Made by a program: the position numbers and the translations under genes. A stretch of 5,387 bases of DNA, taken from NCBI GenBank assembly GCA_016873375.1, contig VGXJ01000137.1, forward strand, positions 1 to 5,387, in the 5' to 3' direction. This document shows positions 1 to 4,884 of this stretch, piece by piece (position 1 is the first letter of the stretch; each line of letters begins with the position of its first letter). The notes beneath the pieces were generated by a model. It did not search any database and had not been told where the DNA came from. It saw only the letters and a program-made list of their open reading frames with translations. This DNA is from Phycisphaerae bacterium (GTDB lineage Bacteria > Planctomycetota > Phycisphaerae > Phycisphaerales > SM1A02).

Positions 1-335
1 CCAAGGCTGTGCAGGAATGGATCACAGCCGTTGGTGCCAAGACCGCCTACATTACGCCAGGCAGCCCCTGGGAGAACGGATACGTCGAGAGCTTCAACGC
101 ACGCCTGCGCGATGAATTGCTCGATGGCGAAATCTTCTACTCGCTGCGCGAGGCTCAGATCATCATCGAAAGCTGGCGGCGTCACTGCAACGCGATCAGG
201 CCGCATGAATCGCTCGGCTACAAACCGCCTGCACCGGAAGTGTTCGTGCCTGCATTCGCCGCATGGCCGGCTGCGCTACGCCGATCGGCTTCGCCGGCCA
301 CGCTCCAACTAGCGCAACGGCCAACTCTGAACTAG
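1..335 (+). CDS. IS3-family transposase (OrfB, integrase core), C-terminal fragment cut by left edge
   Basis: This is the C-terminal end of a DDE transposase that cuts and joins the ends of an IS3-type insertion sequence. The frame is open to the left edge (codons from base 3), so the true start and the two catalytic aspartates lie outside the window. The visible part carries the IS3/rve signature: 'ITPGSPWENGYVESFNARLR' contains the expected catalytic glutamate (the E of VESF), followed by 'DELL', the 'WRRHCNAIRPHESLGYKPPA' segment and a typical basic, Ala/Pro-rich tail. It stops with TAG at 333-335, about ten bases before a probable IS terminal repeat. It is the only plus-strand gene here and faces the serine hydrolase tail to tail. 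The family call is firm; the IS subgroup is not determined. Confidence 0.9.
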   Translation, partial: KAVQEWITAVGAKTAYITPGSPWENGYVESFNARLRDELLDGEIFYSLREAQIIIESWRRHCNAIRPHESLGYKPPAPEVFVPAFAAWPAALRRSASPATLQLAQRPTLN

Positions 336-345
336 CATTCCATCT

Positions 346-369
346 GGACCACTCGATGGGGGCCGATCA
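346..369 (+). repeat. Probable right terminal inverted repeat of the IS3-family element
   Basis: Eleven bases after the transposase stop the sequence reads GGACCACTCGATGGGG followed by GCCGATCA. Read inward from the end this is TGATCGGCCCCCATCG, which has the TG...CA outer dinucleotides and the C-run expected of alphaproteobacterial IS3 elements. The IS would end at about base 369. The matching left repeat and the target duplication are outside the window, so the boundary is inferred from position and sequence style. Confidence 0.6.
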
Positions 370-533
370 GTATCCCTCTCGGGGTGCAAGGGGTAATAAT
401 ATCGAAACGCTCTGCCAAACAGGGCGGTCACTTTGATAGGTCTTGATCCACGACGAACAGGATCAGCGTAGGGCAATGGCTTGCCAAGCCCGATAATCAC
501 CAAGACCTGGACGAAGGTGACAGACGGAATGGC
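370..533. other. Gene-free stretch between IS end and hydrolase, with nested inverted repeats
   Basis: I find no convincing gene here. A 64-codon minus-strand frame (309-503) crosses the IS end and has no recognisable motif, so I do not call it. The stretch contains an 8-base inverted repeat, AGGTCTTG (438-445) and CAAGACCT (501-508). This encloses GATCC (445-449) with GGATC (460-464), and a tight GGCTTG-C-CAAGCC hairpin (478-490). Together they could fold as a three-way structure. No T-run follows on the minus side, so it is not a standard intrinsic terminator for the hydrolase gene. Confidence 0.4.
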
Positions 534-1853
534 TCACGCCAGCGTGGAGCGGACCGCTTCCCACAACGCGAAGCTGTCGGCGTTGCCGCGATCGCGCGGA
601 TCGAGCCGGACAGCGGTGTTGACCATGATTAGTTTGCGCGATGGCTCCACGAACATGAACTGCCCGCGGACGCCGAACAGGCCAAAGCCGCCGTCGCTGC
701 TGGGATGGACCCAGGTCTGGAAGCCGTAGCCGAAGAAGCGCCCGGTCTGCGCCGGCGTGAAAGCTGGCCGCGTCATTTCCACGATCCACGCTTTTGGGAT
801 CACCTGCCTGCCGCCAGCGCTGCCGTGCGCCGCCAGCGCTCGGCCAAGGCGGGCGTAGTCGCGCAGCGTGGCGTTAAAGCCCATGTATCCGATGGCGAGA
901 CCGGAGCGATCGGTGAGCCAGGCCGCATTCGCCTCCGCGCCGATCGGCTGCCAGATCCGCTCGGCGAATACCTCCTCGAGCCGGCGCCGGAACGCTGCCT
1001 GCACTACCATCGCCAAGACGAACGTTTCAGCGGAGGCGTAGTACCAGCGGCGTCCAGGCTCCGAGATCCGTTCGTTGAACTGCCGCACTACCGCCGCCCC
1101 ACCAGGGCTCTGGCCACGGAAGGAGGCGCGGCTTAGTCGCGCCGAATCATCAGTGCCGTCGTACTCTTCGCGGAACCGCACGCCAGAGGACATCGTGAGC
1201 AGATGCCGTATGGGTGTCCTGCCGTATTCAAGATCGGCAAGGGCCGGCTCGTAGTCGTGGGCGAGGTCGTCGATCGAGCGGATCCTCCCATCCTCGACCG
1301 CCAGCCCGACGAGTAGCGCGATCAGCGTCTTTGCCATCGAGAAGGAGGTCAGCCGCATCGCATCGGTGCGAGCGTACTGGTAGCGCTCGACCAGGATCGT
1401 GTCGCCGCGCGCGATCAGCAACCCGGTGACGGGATTGCGATCGAGGTACTCGTCAAGCGAGTAGCGGCCGCCTCCAAGAGACGGCGGACTCGTGTAGTGG
1501 AGGCTCGGCTCCCGCGTCGCCCTACTCCAGGGCGAGGGTGCCTCAGCGCCATGGGACACCGCAGACGGGAAGATCTCGTCGAGGCGCGAGAACGAGTCCA
1601 CGGAAGCCTCGGGCCGCCACCAGTTCTGGCGGTCAGCCCGTCGAAACGTGCTGGACGGACTGCCCAGCGTCGAAATCAGCGGGCCATCCGCGCGCCGACC
1701 GATCCCGTCACGATGGACAAAAGGACCGATGTTGGGGCCGCTCGTCTGGCATCCCGACAGGAAAGGCAATGCAGCCGTGGCCGTGATGAAAACGCGGCGG
1801 CTGATGGCCGGCTTCTGCCTACGGAACTTGGAGGCAGAGCTTGGCAGGCTCAT
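534..1853 (-). CDS. Exported serine hydrolase, beta-lactamase / 6-aminohexanoate-dimer-hydrolase-like, probable Tat lipoprotein
   Basis: A 439-residue protein of the penicillin-binding-protein/class C beta-lactamase fold. These enzymes use a Ser-x-x-Lys nucleophile to cleave amide or ester bonds; the substrate here is unknown. The N-terminus carries a twin-arginine stretch (SRRVFI, residues 18-23), a short hydrophobic segment and a lipobox LSGC with Cys35, so it is probably Tat-exported and lipid-anchored. A poorly conserved linker (about 36-130) precedes the catalytic domain: S172-M-A-K175 as nucleophile motif, 'HLLTMSSGV' (217-225), Y272-A-S274 as the second motif, and 'GVRGQF' near 394-399 close to the C-terminus, as in NylB-like members. 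It is longer than NylB because of the N-terminal extension. The ATG at 1853 overlaps the stop of the upstream antitoxin frame as ATGA. No good Shine-Dalgarno lies just upstream, so translational coupling is likely. The catalytic residues look intact. Confidence 0.88.
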   Translation of the reverse strand: MSLPSSASKFRRQKPAISRRVFITATAALPFLSGCQTSGPNIGPFVHRDGIGRRADGPLISTLGSPSSTFRRADRQNWWRPEASVDSFSRLDEIFPSAVSHGAEAPSPWSRATREPSLHYTSPPSLGGGRYSLDEYLDRNPVTGLLIARGDTILVERYQYARTDAMRLTSFSMAKTLIALLVGLAVEDGRIRSIDDLAHDYEPALADLEYGRTPIRHLLTMSSGVRFREEYDGTDDSARLSRASFRGQSPGGAAVVRQFNERISEPGRRWYYASAETFVLAMVVQAAFRRRLEEVFAERIWQPIGAEANAAWLTDRSGLAIGYMGFNATLRDYARLGRALAAHGSAGGRQVIPKAWIVEMTRPAFTPAQTGRFFGYGFQTWVHPSSDGGFGLFGVRGQFMFVEPSRKLIMVNTAVRLDPRDRGNADSFALWEAVRSTLA

Positions 1854-2074
1854 GACCAGTTCTCGAGAGGGGAACCACCTCTCAATTTAGTTAGAACCTG
1901 TCCGTCGGCCAAGCTCGTCGAGATCGCGGCCCTCGAAGGGCCCGTCCTCACGATTGGCGAGACGGCCGCGGTCACGGGACGATCGTACTTGGTGACCATG
2001 ACGGGCGCGGCCCGGGCTAGGTCGATCAGCTCGCCGAAATTGTTTTTTGCGTCTGCAGACGTGATGGAGCGCAT
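1850..2074 (-). pseudogene. Phd/YefM-family antitoxin, orphan, probably frameshifted in its C-terminal part
   Basis: The frame from ATG 2074 encodes 74 residues. Residues 1-43 are a typical Phd/YefM DNA-binding N-terminus: 'MRSITSADAKNNFGELIDLA', then 'APVMVTKYDRPVTAAVS'. An excellent Shine-Dalgarno (AAGGAAG, 5 bases before the ATG) decides the start; an open frame continues 47 codons further upstream but lacks support. After about residue 37 the frame gives a Ser/Arg-rich tail unlike an antitoxin. The neighbouring frame gives REDGPFEGRDLDELGRRTGS (1892-1952) and ends in Asn-stop at 1887-1889, an acidic toxin-binding-like tail. I infer a net one-base frame change near 1964-1980, possibly with loss of a few residues. 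In the family this protein represses its own promoter and neutralises a PIN- or RelE-type toxin, but no toxin gene is present. The next gene is the serine hydrolase. Transcription and DNA binding may persist, while toxin binding is probably lost. Confidence 0.75.
1865..1883 (-). promoter_or_regulatory. Hairpin just upstream of the hydrolase start
   Basis: On the minus strand GAGAGG, a 7-base loop and CCTCTC form a perfect 6-bp stem ending 11 bases before the hydrolase ATG. The 5' arm (GAGAGGTGG) is the only purine-rich Shine-Dalgarno-like sequence near this start, and it is too far away when unfolded. Folding would bring things closer or hide it, so the hairpin may influence hydrolase translation. 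No T-run follows it, so it is not a terminator. The structure is seen in the sequence; its role is inferred. Confidence 0.35.
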
Positions 2075-2175
2075 GTGGTCTTCCTTAGGTGAGCCAGTCT
2101 TGGCCGAATTAGACAACAGCGCAATGGTCGAATCGTCCGGCGTGGGGGATTCAGGCTCGGCGACGGCGCTAACCG

Positions 2176-2568
2176 TTAAATTTGCCGAAATCCCGCATCG
2201 AGCTGCTCCCGCCACCCCACCGGAAACGGCTCCATCAGCCCCGCCAGCGTCATCTCCGCCGGCTGTCGCCCGTCGAGGATCGCCTCGACGATGGCCGGCG
2301 CCAACAGGGTCATCCGGAGCACCCGACTGACGTAGGACGGGTTGATCTTCTCGGCCTTAGCAATCTCGTCGATGGTCCCGTAGACCCCGGTCTCCAGCAG
2401 CTTGCACCACCGAAACCCGCGCGCAATGGCCTTGATCATGGTGCTGTCGATCCGGGCGCGCGGGGTAACCCAGGGCGATGCCCCGTCCGGGGTGATGACC
2501 TGCTTGCGGCCGCCCCGTTTGCGGATGGTGAATGGCACCTCGATCGTGACCGTCTGAATCGGCTCCAT
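2176..2568 (-). CDS. Recombinase-linked ParB/KorB-like helix-turn-helix protein
   Basis: This is a 130-residue probable DNA-binding protein. The first 40 residues are basic ('TIRKRGGRKQVITPDG'). The centre, about 64-100, reads 'YGTIDEIAKAEKINPSYVSR', then 'VLRMTLLAPAIVEAILDGRQ'. This matches the ParB/KorB-type HTH pattern, where an 'EIA...S-YVSR-L' unit is followed by 'L-P-I...ILDG'. Its ATG shares one base with the recombinase stop (TAATG), so it is translationally coupled to that gene and most likely acts with it. Small HTH proteins of this kind are regularly found directly after large serine recombinases in alphaproteobacteria, where they are often labelled hypothetical or as regulators. 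Its exact job (recombination accessory factor or autorepressor) is not known to me. The frame is intact although its recombinase partner is broken. It ends with TAA at 2176-2178, about 100 bases before the antitoxin gene. Confidence 0.82.
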   Translation of the reverse strand: MEPIQTVTIEVPFTIRKRGGRKQVITPDGASPWVTPRARIDSTMIKAIARGFRWCKLLETGVYGTIDEIAKAEKINPSYVSRVLRMTLLAPAIVEAILDGRQPAEMTLAGLMEPFPVGWREQLDAGFRQI

Positions 2569-3767
2569 TACGCCGCCCTCCGGGGAGCGGCCGCGATCCC
2601 GGCCAGGTCTCGGACCATGCGGGCAAGACCCTGCACCCTCAGGCGGACCTTGAGCCCGGCAACGCCGACCTCGACGCGCTCGACCAGGAGTTGGACGATA
2701 CGTGCCTGCTCGGCGGGGAACAGCTCGTCCCAAAGCGGGTCGAGGCCTTCCAAGGCTTCCCTGACTTCGGCCTCGGACAGACCGTCGATCTCGGGCCGTG
2801 CAGACCGCCATGTGCCGACGATCACCTCCGGGGCGCGAAGCAGACCGCGCAGCTGGTCGATCACCGCGCCCTCGATCTCGGCGGCGGGCACGCGCCCGAC
2901 CGGGCAGGCATCGGCGCCGCGCTTCAGGACCGACTGGCTGACATAGTAGCGGTAGAGCTTGTCGCCCCGCCGCGTGTGCGTCGGCGTCATGGCGCAGCCG
3001 GTCGGCCCGAAGATGAGGCCCTTCAGAAGAGCCGGTGTCGCGGTGCGTGTCCGGCCTGCGCGCACCCTCGGGCTCTCCCCCAGGATTCCGTGCACCTTGT
3101 CCCACAAGGCGCGCGTGATGATGGCTTCGTGCTCGCCGGGATATGCCGTGCCCTTGTGCACGGCGTCACCGATATAGACCCGATTGTTGAGCAGCTTGTA
3201 GAGGAAGCCCTTGTCGACGAGCCGGCCGCGCCGTGTCCGCACGCCCTCGGCGGCGAGGGTCCGCGCCAGAGCCGTTGCCGAACCCACCTCGACGAAGCGC
3301 TCGAAGATCATCCGGACACTCGCGGCCTCGGCATCATTGACCACCAGCTTGCGGTCCCGGACCTCGTAGCCGAATGGCACGAATCCGCCCATCCACATGC
3401 CGCGCTTGCGCGAGGCGGCGATCTTGTCGCGGATGCGCTCGCCGATCATCTCGCGCTCGAACTGGGCGAAGCTGAGCAGGATGTTGAGCGTAAGCCGCCC
3501 CATGGACGTCGTGGTGTTAAACGACTGGGTCACGCTGACGAAGGTGACCCCGCCGCGATCGAACACCTCGACCAGCTTCGCAAAATCCATCAGCGAGCGG
3601 CTAAGCCGGTCGATCTTGTAGACCACGACCACATCGACGCGGCCGTCCTCGATATCCGCGAGGAGTCGCTTCAGCGCCGGCCGCTCGAGCGTGCCGCCGG
3701 AGAACCCGCCATTATCATAGCGGTCGGCGAGTTCCACCCATCCTTCCGACTTCTGGCTGGCGATAAA
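2568..3767 (-). pseudogene. Large serine recombinase, N-terminally truncated (catalytic serine lost)
   Basis: This is a site-specific recombinase of the large serine family, which normally forms a phosphoserine link to DNA to integrate, excise or invert segments. Homology begins abruptly at 'FIASQKSEGW' (about 3767). Full-length relatives have roughly 40-45 residues before this, including the 'Y-R-S' segment with the nucleophilic serine, and these are absent. What remains is the rest of the resolvase domain ('YDNGGFSGG', 'VVYKIDRLSR' with conserved Arg, 'NILLSFAQFERE'), the recombinase domain ('GFVPFGYEV' to 'LLNNRVYIGD'), a zinc-ribbon-like part ('LIFGPTGCAMTPT') and a C-terminal segment. 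The upstream reading stays open to a TGA near 3945 but has no ATG, GTG or TTG before the GTG at 3737. A GGAAGGA precedes that GTG, so a 389-residue remnant might be made, but it could not perform strand cleavage. The stop overlaps the start of the HTH gene. I am sure of the family and of the missing N-terminus. Confidence 0.88.
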
Positions 3768-3874
3768 GAACTCGACTTCCGGGCATGAAGACGGATGAGG
3801 CCGCTTGCCAGGATTTCGCCGATTTCGGCGACGCGTTCGTCCGCTGTCATAAGTTCTGGCTTCAGTGGATTCAT
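3671..3874 (-). pseudogene. Fragment of the small gene that precedes alphaproteobacterial serine recombinases
   Basis: The frame opens with ATG 3874 as 'MNPLKPELMTADERVAEIGE', then 'ILASGLIRLHARKSS' (to about 3770). I recognise this as the N-terminus of a short, uncharacterised protein family ('DER-AE-GEIL..GL-RL-ARKSS') encoded just before large serine recombinases. After 'ARKSS' the expected tail is missing, and the frame runs out of phase through recombinase coding sequence until the stop at 3671. The chimeric 67-codon frame is therefore a product of the deletion that also removed the recombinase N-terminus. TTG 3880 and ATG 3850 are alternative starts, and no strong Shine-Dalgarno decides between them. 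The function of the family is unknown. Confidence 0.65.
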
Positions 3875-3876
3875 GA

Positions 3877-3899
3877 TCAATCGCCGTACCGACGATTGA
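3877..3899. promoter_or_regulatory. Inverted repeat abutting the start of the recombinase operon
   Basis: TCAATCG (3877-3883) and CGATTGA (3893-3899) are perfect 7-base arms around a 9-base spacer that is itself partly symmetric (CG-TAC-CG). The repeat lies two bases upstream of the ATG of the small recombinase-linked gene. It is a good candidate operator, or a recombinase/HTH binding site. The symmetry is seen directly; the role is inferred. Confidence 0.45.
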
Positions 3900-3902
3900 A
3901 GA

Positions 3903-3922
3903 TGATCGCGCCAGAGCGATCA
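3903..3922. promoter_or_regulatory. Second inverted repeat upstream of the recombinase operon
   Basis: TGATCGC (3903-3909) and GCGATCA (3916-3922) form perfect 7-base arms with a 6-base spacer, three bases from the previous inverted repeat. TGATCA also occurs intact at 3874-3879 and 3939-3944. Such clustering in the promoter-side gap suggests a protein binding region. No convincing -35/-10 pair could be fixed. Confidence 0.4.
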
Positions 3923-3977
3923 GAAAATCGAAATCAGATGATCAGCGAGGCGCTGCGGCGAAGAAAGCAGCTGAGCG

Positions 3978-4005
3978 AAAACGCCCGCTCGCCTTGGCGG
4001 CTTTT
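3978..4005 (-). terminator. Possible weak intrinsic terminator after the winged-helix protein gene
   Basis: Directly after the TGA of the 4005-4874 gene, the minus strand reads AAAAGC-CGCC, a 10-base loop, then GGCG-TTTT. The GC stem is only 4 bp, extended by A/T pairing across a 2-base bulge, and the arrangement could work in both directions. It separates the RecD2 operon from the recombinase module. The short stem makes this tentative. Confidence 0.35.
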
Positions 4006-4874
4006 CAGTGACGCGGACCGGCGGCTTCCAGTTTGACATCGAACGACAGGAAGCGATCGAACAGCGGAGTCTTGCGATAGGAGTGTCTCTTCTCGAGGCG
4101 CCGCTCGGGGATGTCGTCCTGCCTGTAATCGAGAAGTCCGAACCACCGAAGAGGACGAAGGACGGTCGCCTCCATCGCGTGCCCGCCTGTGTCCCATGTC
4201 GATTCCAGCACGCCATTGATGGGAATCGTGCACATGCGGGTCAGTCGTTCCGGCGGTTGCCAGTCGTTGGCGGCGATCGACAGCGACCACAGGACGATGC
4301 CGATATCGTGTTGCGGCCATCCGTGATGCAAGCCACGACCGAGATAGCCGAGGTCGAGGCGCCATAGCGCGAGATGAAAGAGAACCGCTTGCAGTGCCTT
4401 TTGGTGGGGTTCCTTTAAAAGCTTTTGCCCTGCTGGCGTGACCTTGAGGTGGCCCTTGTCCCGGCGGACCAGCTTGCCCGCTTCGGCGACATGACGAACG
4501 AAGAAGAGCGGCAGGAAATCCGGCTCGTTGATCACCTTGTGAAGCCGAAACGCTTCTGCCTTGTCGAACCCGGGCCAAGTAAACAGTTCGCACATCTCGG
4601 CCACGACGCCACGCGACAGAGTCCCGGTAGCCGTCATCTTCAATCCGAGGCCCTCCGCGGCAGCGCGCAACAGGATCAGCGTGTTGCGCGCGACGGCAGA
4701 TCGTTGGATATCCTCGACCGGCAGATCGTAAGTCAAACGGATCGGCCCTAGTATCGGATGCGGGGGTCGCTGGAGGGCGTCGAAGCTCGCCTGATCCAGC
4801 AGGGTCCAGGCAGGCTCGATGTCGCCAAGCCAATTCCTGACCGACAGGTTCTGCAGCATGCCAGGGGCTACCAT
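4005..4874 (-). CDS. Protein of unknown function with winged-helix-like segments, co-operonic with RecD2-like helicase
   Basis: This 289-residue soluble protein has no signal peptide or membrane segment. I do not recognise a named family. Residues 60-94 ('AVARNTLILLRAAAEGLGLK' then 'MTATGTLSRGVVAEM') look like a helix-turn-helix unit and recall segments found in pRiA4b ORF-3-type plasmid proteins. Residues 125-155 ('FVRHVAEAGKLVRRDKGHLK', 'VTPAGQKLL') have the helix-plus-wing pattern of a winged helix. Residues 237-276 ('VLRPLRWFGLLDYRQ', 'SYRKTPLFDRFL') repeat that pattern. The middle (160-210) is Leu/Trp/His-rich. The start ATG at 4874 has a GAGG eight bases upstream and lies ten bases after the helicase stop, so the two are probably one transcript. 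A nucleic-acid-binding role alongside the helicase is a reasonable inference, not a demonstrated one. The coding frame looks intact. Confidence 0.8.
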   Translation of the reverse strand: MVAPGMLQNLSVRNWLGDIEPAWTLLDQASFDALQRPPHPILGPIRLTYDLPVEDIQRSAVARNTLILLRAAAEGLGLKMTATGTLSRGVVAEMCELFTWPGFDKAEAFRLHKVINEPDFLPLFFVRHVAEAGKLVRRDKGHLKVTPAGQKLLKEPHQKALQAVLFHLALWRLDLGYLGRGLHHGWPQHDIGIVLWSLSIAANDWQPPERLTRMCTIPINGVLESTWDTGGHAMEATVLRPLRWFGLLDYRQDDIPERRLEKRHSYRKTPLFDRFLSFDVKLEAAGPRH

Positions 4875-4884
4875 CGCGCCGGCC

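Noticed and set aside
309..503. A 64-codon minus-strand frame downstream of the hydrolase
   Set aside because: It has no Shine-Dalgarno or recognisable motif, and it crosses the IS terminal repeat.
2108..2113. TCTAAT on the minus strand as a -10 box for the antitoxin
   Set aside because: It is close to consensus and suitably placed, but no acceptable -35 sequence lies 16-18 bases upstream.
1497..2330. A 277-codon plus-strand open frame across the antitoxin and the hydrolase start
   Set aside because: It is antisense to the Phd-like antitoxin and the hydrolase N-terminus, and it shows only Arg/Pro/Ala-rich low-complexity sequence.
2571..3105. Long N-terminal extension of the HTH protein frame
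   Set aside because: This part is the recombinase read out of frame. The TAATG overlap and the family-like start at MEPIQ support ATG 2568.
2691..3788. A 365-codon plus-strand open frame opposite the recombinase
   Set aside because: It is antisense to well-recognised recombinase coding sequence, its Asp/Ala/His-rich composition is typical of GC-rich shadow frames, and no motif is visible.
3934..4833. A 299-codon minus-strand frame overlapping the winged-helix gene
   Set aside because: It is another phase of the 4005-4874 gene and is Arg/Ser-rich without motifs. The chosen frame has better composition and operon spacing.
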